The translations under genes and the position numbers were made by a program. This document shows positions 1 through 5,269 of a stretch of 10,949 nucleotides of DNA, piece after piece. The DNA is taken from positions 1 through 10,949 of the forward strand of contig JAFATL010000296.1 in assembly GCA_019243975.1 (NCBI GenBank), written 5' to 3'. Source of the DNA: Actinomycetota bacterium. Lineage in GTDB: Bacteria; Actinomycetota; Acidimicrobiia; Acidimicrobiales; JAFATL01. Under the pieces are notes generated by a model. The model saw only the letters and a list, made by a program, of their open reading frames with translations. It made no database searches and was not told the origin of the DNA. Position 1 is the first letter of the stretch. Each line of letters opens with the position of its first letter.

Positions 1-139
1 GACCAGCTCGACCGGCGCCACCGCCGACAGCTCGGGCACGTGCTTGTCGGTGAACACGTAGGGCTCGCTGGGCGCCAGCACAACGTCCGGCTGTCGTGCC
101 GCCGCCTCGTCAAGGGTGACCGTCGGGTAGCGGTCGTCG
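1..139 (-). pseudogene. Partial copy A of a BtuF-like helical-backbone metal receptor gene (cut at both ends)
   Basis: Read on the minus strand from position 138 downward, this stretch is open for 46 codons. It gives a peptide that starts D-D-R-Y-P-T-V and continues through A-P-S-E-P-Y-V-F-T-D-K-H-V-P-E-L. The peptide matches copy B (140-406) at 42 of 46 residues; the differences are S/T, D/E, G/D and P/L. The motif order (DRYP, then a short helix, then VVLAPSEPY.F...H) is what I know from the C-terminal lobe of BtuF-like periplasmic cobalamin or metal receptors. On its N-terminal side the homology stops at the inversion junction near 139/140; beyond it the frame stays open but no longer resembles the family. 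On the other side it leaves the window. It is therefore either a real gene fragment or one half of a chimeric join. Confidence 0.55.
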
Positions 140-319
140 CTGCTCGCGCACATCGGCGTCGACAACGTGTTCGCCGACAACGACGACCGTTACCCGACAG
201 TCAGCCTCGACGACGCGGCGGCCCGGCAGCCGGGCGTCGTGCTGGCGCCCAGCGAGCCCTACGTGTTCACCGACAAGCACGTGCCCGAGCTGTCGGCGGT
301 GGCGCCGGTGGAGCCGGTC
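1..319. repeat. Imperfect 139-bp inverted repeat with 41-bp spacer
   Basis: Positions 1-139 are the reverse complement of 181-319 (position p pairs with 320-p), with 11 mismatches and no gaps, about 92% identity. The spacer is 140-180. Mismatches fall at right-arm positions 190, 199, 204, 208, 214, 223, 226, 234, 238, 310 and 315. Eight of the 11 are third codon positions of the encoded receptor, and 239-309 is identical in both arms. The repeat may continue beyond the left window edge, because position 1 still pairs. Confidence 0.9.
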
Positions 320-406
320 GACGGCCAGGACCTGTTCTGGTGGGGCGCCCGCACGCCCGCGGCGATCGAGCGCCTGCGGGCCCGGCTTGCAAGAATCGCG
401 CCATGA
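140..406 (+). pseudogene. Partial copy B: C-terminal end of a BtuF-like helical-backbone metal receptor
   Basis: About 88 codons remain of a protein whose relatives bind cobalamin or metal complexes outside the membrane and pass them to an ABC importer. The readable part begins L-L-A-H-I-G-V-D-N-V-F-A-D, continues through DRYPTVSLDDAAARQ and VVLAPSEPY, and ends at TGA 404-406. This is the usual C-terminal lobe order, and the N-terminal half is missing. Reading upstream in frame meets TAG at 128-130, inside the inverted arm, so no full-length gene can exist here as assembled. GTG 167 could start a 79-aa peptide, but that would begin inside the domain, so I treat it as a fragment. The stop overlaps the start of the next gene as ATGA, which suggests that the intact gene was translationally coupled to it. 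Confidence 0.6.
391..396 (+). promoter_or_regulatory. Possible -10 element (AAGAAT) for a leaderless enoyl-CoA hydratase transcript
   Basis: AAGAAT lies 6 nt before ATG 403 and inside the end of the receptor gene. It matches TATAAT at four of six positions. The spacing equals that of the better candidates at 3625, 7459 and 9547. There is no Shine-Dalgarno sequence. On its own this is weak; coupling through the ATGA overlap is the alternative. Confidence 0.25.
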
Positions 407-1212
407 GCGCCGACGACCAGGTCCTGTACTCCGTGGACGGCCACGTGGCCACCATCACCCTCAACCGTCCCGACCGGCTCAACGCCATCTCGGGACCGAT
501 GCTGGCGCAGCTGTCGAAGCGCCTGCTCGACGCCGAACGCGACCGCAACGCGCGCGTGATCGTCATCACCGGCGCGGGCCGGGGCTTCTGCGCCGGCCTC
601 GACCTGCAGGACGCGTCGGCGGGCACCGGCATCGGCGGTGGCGGCAATGCCGACGCGGCCACGGGCGGAGCCGAGCTCGAGCTGCGCACGGCACCGCCCA
701 TCGTCCTGCACGAGATCGACACGCCGACCATCTGCGCGCTCAACGGCGGGGCCGCCGGCTACGGCATGGACCTCGCCCTCGGTTGCGACATCCGCATCGC
801 GGGCGAGAGCGCCAAGTTGGCAGCGGCGTTCACCAAGCGCGGGGTGTTGCCCGAGAGCGGCGGCACGTGGCTGCTGCCGCGCCTCGTCGGGTGGTCGAAG
901 GCGTCCGAGATCATCTTCACGGGTCGCACGTTGAGCGCCAAGGAGTGCCTCGACCTCGGTCTGGTGAGCGACGTCGTGCCCGACGCGACGCTCGCCGACG
1001 CGGCGCGCGCCCTCGCGGAAGAGATCGCTGGAAACGCGCCCCTGGCAGTGCGCGCCAGCAAGCGCATGATGCGCGCCGCCATGAGCGAGGAGTTCGGCAA
1101 CCACGTGCACCACGTGTTTCTCGAACTGCTCCCGCTGTTCCGCAGCAAGGACTTCCAGGAGGGGATGATGTCGTTCCTCGAGAAGCGGCCGCCGTCGTTC
1201 GAAGGGCGCTGA
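403..1212 (+). CDS. Enoyl-CoA hydratase/isomerase-family protein (crotonase fold)
   Basis: A 269-aa crotonase-superfamily protein, the usual length for the family. Members bind acyl-CoA thioesters and stabilise an enolate in an oxyanion hole; most act in fatty-acid or aromatic-acid degradation in the cytoplasm. The fold is shown by the N-terminal T-L-N-R-P-D-R-L-N-A-I, the first oxyanion segment F-C-A-G-L-D (residues 62-67), the second N-G-G-A-A-G-Y-G-M-D-L (114-124) and P-E-S-G-G-T-W-L-L-P-R (150-160). The column of the first hydratase glutamate (rat Glu144) holds Asp123. The column of the second (rat Glu164) appears to be Phe143, while Glu151 sits where 4-chlorobenzoyl-CoA dehalogenase and PaaG-type isomerases carry an acid, as I recall. 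Plain hydratase activity is therefore uncertain. ATG 403 is chosen because homology starts there; the frame is open further upstream but translates as shadow of the receptor gene. No Shine-Dalgarno sequence precedes it. Confidence 0.9.
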   Translation: MSADDQVLYSVDGHVATITLNRPDRLNAISGPMLAQLSKRLLDAERDRNARVIVITGAGRGFCAGLDLQDASAGTGIGGGGNADAATGGAELELRTAPPIVLHEIDTPTICALNGGAAGYGMDLALGCDIRIAGESAKLAAAFTKRGVLPESGGTWLLPRLVGWSKASEIIFTGRTLSAKECLDLGLVSDVVPDATLADAARALAEEIAGNAPLAVRASKRMMRAAMSEEFGNHVHHVFLELLPLFRSKDFQEGMMSFLEKRPPSFEGR

Positions 1213-1244
1213 CGCGACTCTGAGAACAGCACGATGAGACCTGA

Positions 1245-1272
1245 CCGGAATGTCCGGGGGTGCGCATTCCGG
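1245..1272. terminator. Perfect 8-bp stem, 12-nt loop inverted repeat in the 121-bp gap
   Basis: CCGGAATG (1245-1252) and CATTCCGG (1265-1272) are exact reverse complements separated by 12 nt. The structure lies 33 nt after the hydratase stop and 61 nt before the start of the secreted protein. It could be a terminator without a T-run for the upstream gene, or an operator for the downstream one. No T-tract follows. A shorter alternative hairpin (CCGGA/TCCGG, 1245-1257) overlaps it. Confidence 0.35.
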
Positions 1273-1287
1273 CGGAGGGGCATCGTC

Positions 1288-1293
1288 TAGCCT
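1288..1293 (+). promoter_or_regulatory. Possible -10 element (TAGCCT) upstream of the secreted Ig/propeller protein
   Basis: TAGCCT fits the loose actinobacterial TANNNT pattern and lies 40 nt before ATG 1334, directly after the inverted repeat at 1245-1272. No convincing -35 hexamer is visible. The rest of the 1213-1333 gap shows nothing else I can support. Confidence 0.2.
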
Positions 1294-1333
1294 GGCTTCG
1301 GAGCCGACGTCGCCTTTTGGGGGCAGTGAAATC

Positions 1334-3592
1334 ATGCGCAAGAAAGTCAGTCTCGTTGCCGCGTTCGTCCTCGTAGCGGCGACGCTCGCCATTCGGGCGG
1401 TCTCGGCGGCCGGACCCCCTCCCGTGGTGCAGAGCGTGTCGCCGCCCGCGGCAACCAACACCGGCACGGTGTCGCTGACGGTGGGCGGACACAACTTCGT
1501 GTCGGGCGCCACCGTCACCCTGCAGAAGGGCAGCACGATCCTCACGGCCACCGGCGCCAACGTCGACAGCGAGGCGCAGATCAGCGGCGCGCAGTTCGAC
1601 ATCACCGGCGCGTCGCCCGGCTTCTGGACGGTGGGCGTGAAGAACCCCGACGGCGGCACCGGCAGCTTCGGTGATGGCGCCGCCACCGGCTTCAACGTGG
1701 TGAGCGGCGCGCCCAGCGTGTCGAGCATCTCGCCCACGAGCGTCGCCCAGGGCACCACGCAGGAGATCACGATTCACGGCACCAACCTGGCCAAGAACAT
1801 CACGGCGGTGTTCCTCGACAAGGACGACCAGCCGGCGCCCATCGGCGACAACCCGCCGAACAACATCACGTCCGACCCGACCGTGTGGGACTCGCTCACG
1901 CAGGTTCGGGTCACGATTCACGTGCCCGCCAGCGCGCAGACCGGTACCGGTACCGACGACCTCAAGGTCACCAACACCGACGGCCAGAGCTTCACCAAGA
2001 CGAGCGCTCTCACCGTGACCGCCGCATCGTCGGTCACCAACCCCGCCATCACCAGCATCAGCCCGACCACGGGGGCCAACACCGGCCCCGTCAACGTGAC
2101 CATCAACGGCACCACGTTCCATCAAGGCAAGGTGGCCGTGCAGCTGGAGCGCAGCGGGCAGTCGCCGATCGTGATGGCGAACCCCACCGTCACGCCCGCG
2201 CCCGCCCTGCCGCCCGGCGGCATGGACAAGATCACCGGCAGCTTCGACCTCACCCTGGCGGCGCCCGGCAAGTGGTCGGTGCGCGTCACCAACACCGACG
2301 ATCACGGCACGGGCACGCTGCCCGACGGGTTCACCGTGGCCGGCGGCCAGCCCAGCGTGAGTGGCGTGAGCCCGTCGTCGGGCAACCAAGGTGACCAGGT
2401 GGGCGTCACGATCTCGGGCAGCAACTTCGCCAAGGGCGCCACCGTCACGCTGTCGCCGGCGGACAACATCAACGTCACCAACGTCAACGTGCTCAACAGC
2501 TCGACGATGACCGGCGTGCTGAGCATCTGCGCGGGCGCGGCGTCGGGTGCCCACGACGTCACCGTCACCAACACCGACGACCAGGCCGGCACCAAGACGG
2601 GGGCCTTCACGGTCAACGCGGTGCGGCCGGCGACGTACTCGTACCAGGCCTACGACGACCGCTTCGGCGGCGGCGCCAACATCGCCGCCGGCGACATCGT
2701 CCCCAGCTGCGGCCAGGAGATCGTCACCGGCGCCGGTCCCGGCGGTGGGCCCCACGTGATCGTGGCCAAGCCCAACCAGGCCGGCTCGGGCGCACGCGTG
2801 ATCGCCAGCTGGTTCGCCTACGACCCGCGCTTCGCCGGTGGCGTGCGCGTGGCGGTGGGCGAGTTCGACAACAACCCGGCCGACGGCCGTGAGGTCGTGA
2901 CGGCGCCCGGTCCCGGCGGCGGGCCCGACGTGAAGATCTGGCACATCGGCAGCGACGGGTCGGTTGCGCTCATCCGCGAGTTCTTCGCCTACGCCGACGC
3001 CTTCCACGGCGGGGTGTCGGTGGCCGCCGGTCACCTCGACAACCAGAGCGACGGCAACGACCAGCTCGTCACCGGCGCCGGTCCGGGCGGTGGCCCCCAC
3101 GTCCGCGTGTTCACCATCAGCCCCAACGCCATCGCGGGCACGCCCGGCTTCTTCGCCTACAGCCCCGCCTTCTTCGGGGGCGTCAACGTGGCAGTCGGCA
3201 ACTTCAACCAGATCGGCCACGCCATCGTCACCGGCCCGGGGCCGGGCGGCGGTCCCGACGTCGAGGTGTTCACGCCTCAGGGCAGCAGCTACGGCGGCTT
3301 CTTCGCCTACAGCGGGTCGTTCACCGGCGGCGTGTCGGTGGCGGCCGGCAACGTGCTCGGCACGGGGAGCGGCGACCAGGTGATCACGGGCGCCGGTCCG
3401 GGCGGCGGTCCCGACGTCGAGCTGTGGAACGCCCGCACCAACCTGGGCAAGGGCTTCTTCGCCTACGGCGGCGGGTTCCCCGGCGGCGTCAACGTGGCGG
3501 CGGCCGACTCCGACGGCGACGGCGTGTTCGAGGTCGTCACCGCGCCGTGGTCGGGTGGCCCAGTCGTCATTCAGGGCAACCGGCTGCCGTAG
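1334..3592 (+). CDS. Secreted protein with four IPT/TIG Ig-like domains and a six-repeat GPGGGP propeller
   Basis: A 752-aa exported protein of unknown function. ATG 1334 is chosen because it gives a classical signal peptide: M-R-K-K, a hydrophobic stretch (residues 5-20) and a cleavage site at A-V-S-A/A (about 25/26). The open frame extends 28 codons further upstream but would bury that signal. Four Ig-like beta-sandwich units follow at about 31-125, 126-232, 236-336 and 337-432. Each opens with a phrase like P-x-V-x-S-I-S-P-x-x-G and closes with V-x-N-T-D-x-x-x-G-T...F-T-V, typical of IPT/TIG domains. Residues 437-752 are six repeats resembling FG-GAP/VCBS propeller blades. There is no LPXTG motif, terminal membrane helix or enzymatic motif, so it is probably released or held by other surface molecules. 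Adhesion or carbohydrate binding is a guess. Only two cysteines were seen in the mature chain (in S-I-C-A-G-A and V-P-S-C-G-Q). Confidence 0.85.
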   Translation: MRKKVSLVAAFVLVAATLAIRAVSAAGPPPVVQSVSPPAATNTGTVSLTVGGHNFVSGATVTLQKGSTILTATGANVDSEAQISGAQFDITGASPGFWTVGVKNPDGGTGSFGDGAATGFNVVSGAPSVSSISPTSVAQGTTQEITIHGTNLAKNITAVFLDKDDQPAPIGDNPPNNITSDPTVWDSLTQVRVTIHVPASAQTGTGTDDLKVTNTDGQSFTKTSALTVTAASSVTNPAITSISPTTGANTGPVNVTINGTTFHQGKVAVQLERSGQSPIVMANPTVTPAPALPPGGMDKITGSFDLTLAAPGKWSVRVTNTDDHGTGTLPDGFTVAGGQPSVSGVSPSSGNQGDQVGVTISGSNFAKGATVTLSPADNINVTNVNVLNSSTMTGVLSICAGAASGAHDVTVTNTDDQAGTKTGAFTVNAVRPATYSYQAYDDRFGGGANIAAGDIVPSCGQEIVTGAGPGGGPHVIVAKPNQAGSGARVIASWFAYDPRFAGGVRVAVGEFDNNPADGREVVTAPGPGGGPDVKIWHIGSDGSVALIREFFAYADAFHGGVSVAAGHLDNQSDGNDQLVTGAGPGGGPHVRVFTISPNAIAGTPGFFAYSPAFFGGVNVAVGNFNQIGHAIVTGPGPGGGPDVEVFTPQGSSYGGFFAYSGSFTGGVSVAAGNVLGTGSGDQVITGAGPGGGPDVELWNARTNLGKGFFAYGGGFPGGVNVAAADSDGDGVFEVVTAPWSGGPVVIQGNRLP
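2642..3577 (+). repeat. Six tandem protein-level repeats (propeller blades), 150-171 bp period
   Basis: Units start at 2642, 2810, 2981, 3149, 3299 and 3455, so the periods are 168, 171, 168, 150 and 156 bp. Each encodes an aromatic-F/Q-A-Y opener, then F-x-G-G-V-x-V-A-A-G, a variable loop often rich in D/N/G, and I-V-T-G-A-G-P-G-G-G-P-D/H-V. The sixth unit is degenerate at the end (A-P-W-S-G-G-P-V-V), as expected for a closing or terminal blade. Six units would allow a six-bladed closed ring, or a seven-bladed one if another strand segment contributes. Confidence 0.85.
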
Positions 3593-3605
3593 CGGCGAGC
3601 ACATA

Positions 3606-3625
3606 ACGCAAGCGTGAGCTTGCGT
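3606..3625. promoter_or_regulatory. Operator-like perfect inverted repeat upstream of the SufR-like regulator
   Basis: ACGCAAGC (3606-3613) and GCTTGCGT (3618-3625) are exact reverse complements with a 4-nt spacer GTGA. The repeat ends 11 nt before GTG 3637, and its last base is the first base of the candidate -10 hexamer TAAACT. A protein bound here would cover the -35/-10 region, which fits autorepression by the gene it precedes. Confidence 0.6.
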
Positions 3626-3630
3626 AAACT
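3625..3630 (+). promoter_or_regulatory. Candidate -10 element (TAAACT) for leaderless transcription of the SufR-like gene
   Basis: TAAACT ends 6 nt before the GTG start at 3637, the distance expected if transcription begins at the start codon itself. No Shine-Dalgarno sequence lies between. No strong -35 hexamer was seen. It abuts the inverted repeat at 3606-3625. Confidence 0.4.
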
Positions 3631-3636
3631 GGACCC

Positions 3637-4299
3637 GTGCCGACCGACCTGGGTTCTGTGCTCGATCGCCTCCCCGAGGCGCGGCGCACGATCCTGCGCA
3701 CCCTCAAGCGGTGCGGCGAAGCGCGGGCCGAGGAGCTGGCCGCGACCCTCGAGGTGACGGCGAGCGCCATGCGCCAGCACCTCACCGCGCTGGAGGCGGA
3801 GGGGCTGGTGACCCATCACCAGGTCAAGGGAAGCCCGGGGCGGCCCAAGCACGTGTACCACCTCACCGCGTCGGCGGAGGGGCTGTTCCCGAAGGCCTAC
3901 GGCGAGCTGACCACCGAGCTCCTCGACTACGTGCAGGAAGCCGACCCCGCCCTGGTCGAGAGCATCTTCGCCAAGCGGCGGCAGCGCCGTATCGAAGGTG
4001 CGCGTGCCCGTCTCGCGGGTAAGCCGTTCGCTGCGCGTGTGGCCGAGCTGGCGCACATCCTCGACGAGGACGGCTACCTCGCCGAGGTCGAACCGCTCGG
4101 CGAAGACGGAGCCGGTGGCTTCCGCATCGTCGAGCACAACTGCGCCATCCTCAGCGTGGCGTCGAAGTACGGGCTGGCGTGCTCGTCGGAGCTCGAGTTC
4201 ATCCGTGCCGCGCTGCCCGACGCGACCATCGACCGCGTCAAGCACATGATGGCGGGCGCCTACGTGTGCGCCTACGAGGTGCGCCCGAAGGTGTCCTAA
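3637..4299 (+). CDS. SufR-like winged-helix transcriptional regulator with a three-cysteine Fe-S motif
   Basis: A 220-aa regulator. Residues 13-75 form a winged helix: R-R-T-I-L-R-T-L, a helix-turn-helix around E-L-A-A-T-L-E-V-T-A-S-A-M-R-Q-H-L, then the wing G-R-P-K-H-V-Y-H-L-T (68-77). The C-terminal domain carries N-C-A-I-L (Cys169), A-C-S-S-E-L (Cys182) and V-C-A-Y-E-V (Cys211). This C-X12-C spacing, followed by a third cysteine 29 residues later, is close to the cluster-binding cysteines of SufR, a repressor that senses a [4Fe-4S] cluster and controls Fe-S assembly genes. No suf genes are next to it here; its neighbours are a secreted protein and a convergent membrane operon. The start is GTG 3637, with no Shine-Dalgarno sequence. 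The operator repeat just upstream suggests autoregulation. An ArsR/DeoR-like regulator with a different metal or redox signal is the alternative. Confidence 0.85.
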   Translation: MPTDLGSVLDRLPEARRTILRTLKRCGEARAEELAATLEVTASAMRQHLTALEAEGLVTHHQVKGSPGRPKHVYHLTASAEGLFPKAYGELTTELLDYVQEADPALVESIFAKRRQRRIEGARARLAGKPFAARVAELAHILDEDGYLAEVEPLGEDGAGGFRIVEHNCAILSVASKYGLACSSELEFIRAALPDATIDRVKHMMAGAYVCAYEVRPKVS

Positions 4300-4300
4300 G

Positions 4301-4352
4301 ACGAACTCGCCACACTTGACCGCGTATACGCGGTCAAGTGTGGCGAGTTCGT
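4301..4352. terminator. Perfect 52-bp palindrome between convergent genes (likely bidirectional terminator)
   Basis: Two 26-bp arms, 4301-4326 and 4327-4352, are exact reverse complements with no spacer; the centre reads CGCGTA|TACGCG. It begins one base after the SufR-like stop codon (4297-4299) and contains the slipin stop codon (4334-4336 on the minus strand) plus the last five slipin codons. Position between two converging genes suggests a shared terminator hairpin. It has no T-run on either side, which is common for actinobacterial terminators. Its inner arms contain ACTTGACCG (4314-4322) and CGGTCAAGT (4331-4339), the same half-sites as the palindrome at 7471-7490. A protein-binding or cruciform role is therefore possible. 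Confidence 0.75.
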
Positions 4353-5269
4353 GGAGTTGCGGTGCCGCCGGCGTCGCCGAACGCCTGGGTGGTGGCGGCG
4401 CTGACGTTGCCGAGCAGGCCGGTGAGCTCCATCGGGAAGATGAACTTGGTCGACGGGTAGCTGCCGATCTCCTTGAGGGCGTCGAGGTACTGCAGGCCCA
4501 TGGTCTTCACGTCGACGGTTGCCGCCGCCGTGTTGATGTTGGTCAACGCGGTCGCGTAACCCTCGGCCCGCAACACCGCGGCTTGGCGATCGCCTTCGGC
4601 GTTGAGGATGGCGGCTTCCTTGTTGCCCTCGGCCGACAGGATGGCGGCCTGCTTCTCGCCCTCGGCCTGGAGGATGGCAGCCTGCCGGTTGCCCTCCGAC
4701 TCGGTGACGACGGCACGGCGGGTGCGCTCGGCCGACATCTGCCGGGTCATCGCCTCCTGCACGGGCGGGGGCGGCAGGATCTCGCGGATCTCGACGCTGG
4801 TGACCTTCACGCCCCAGCGTTCGGTGACCTCGTCGAGCTTGGCCCGCAGCACCTGGTTGATCTCGTCGCGCTTGGCCAGCACGTCGTCGAGGGGGATGTC
4901 ACCGACGACCGACCGCAGGGTGGTGGCGGCGATGTTCTGGGCCGCGCCGGCGAAGTTGCCCACCTCGAGCACGCTGAGGGCCGGGTCGACGACCTTGTAG
5001 AAGATGATGAAGTCGATCGAGATCGGCGCGTTGTCCTTGGTGAACGACGTCTGGCGCGGGATCTCGAAGTAGAACTCGCGCAGGTCGATCTTGGTGGGCC
5101 GGTCGACGACCGGGATGAGGAGGACGAGACCCGGCCCCTTCAGCCCGATCATGCGACCGAGGCGGAACACGGCGAGACGCTGGTACTCGGGAACGACGCG
5201 CAGGGCCAGCGGCAGGATGATCAGGACGAGGAAGACCAGCACGGCCAGCAGGACCAGTACGGCAACCAT
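4334..5269 (-). CDS. Slipin/stomatin-type SPFH (band 7) membrane protein
   Basis: A 311-aa SPFH protein. These proteins oligomerise on the inner face of the cell membrane and organise lipid microdomains and membrane proteases. Residues 3-25 are one hydrophobic anchor. The PHB/SPFH domain follows: V-V-P-E-Y-Q-R-L-A-V-F-R-L-G-R, G-P-G-L-V-L-L-I-P-V-V-D, and the segment around S-I-D-F-I-I-F-Y-K-V-V-D-P. The stomatin signature I-L-P-P-P-P-V-Q-E-A-M and R-Q-M-S-A-E-R-T-R-R-A leads into a helical coil of 11-residue repeats (A-E-G-x-x-Q-A-A-I-L-x). ATG 5269 directly follows the TGA of nfeD with no gap, and a GGAGG sits 8 nt upstream inside nfeD (5278-5282), so the two are one translational unit. The NfeD partner places it in the prokaryotic slipin group rather than HflK/C. 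The C-terminus (R-T-R-H-T) is encoded by the palindrome. Confidence 0.93.
   Translation of the reverse strand: MVAVLVLLAVLVFLVLIILPLALRVVPEYQRLAVFRLGRMIGLKGPGLVLLIPVVDRPTKIDLREFYFEIPRQTSFTKDNAPISIDFIIFYKVVDPALSVLEVGNFAGAAQNIAATTLRSVVGDIPLDDVLAKRDEINQVLRAKLDEVTERWGVKVTSVEIREILPPPPVQEAMTRQMSAERTRRAVVTESEGNRQAAILQAEGEKQAAILSAEGNKEAAILNAEGDRQAAVLRAEGYATALTNINTAAATVDVKTMGLQYLDALKEIGSYPSTKFIFPMELTGLLGNVSAATTQAFGDAGGTATPRTRHT
4568..4699 (-). repeat. Four 33-bp tandem units encoding hendecad coiled-coil repeats in the slipin gene
   Basis: Units lie at 4568-4600, 4601-4633, 4634-4666 and 4667-4699, exactly 33 bp each. Each encodes an 11-residue unit of the form E-G-x-(R/K)-(Q/E)-A-A-(I/V)-L-x-A. Hendecads of this kind form the right-handed or straight coiled coil common at the C-terminus of slipins and flotillins. 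The DNA units are similar but not identical, so the repeat is old or held by protein selection. Confidence 0.85.

Noticed and set aside
1..319. Inverted repeat considered as the end of an insertion sequence or transposon
   Set aside because: Both arms encode the receptor protein, and no transposase, terminal motif or target duplication is visible.
40..402. N-terminal extension of the enoyl-CoA hydratase frame by 121 codons
   Set aside because: The extension is arginine- and alanine-rich shadow sequence of the receptor gene in another frame and crosses the inversion junction. Family homology begins at ATG 403.
1250..1333. 28-codon N-terminal extension of the secreted protein
   Set aside because: It would begin inside an inverted repeat and precede the signal peptide with a polar G/S-rich stretch. 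ATG 1334 followed by R-K-K and a hydrophobic core is a far better start.
917..3604. Very long open frame (895 codons) on the minus strand opposite the secreted Ig/propeller gene
   Set aside because: It is rich in R, G, A, H and D with low-complexity composition, matches no family, and lies opposite a gene with clear domains. It is an artefact of high GC in the antisense frame.
4568..4699. Regular 33-bp repeats considered as a CRISPR-like or mobile repeat array
   Set aside because: There are no spacers, the units are contiguous and in frame, and they encode hendecads expected in slipins.
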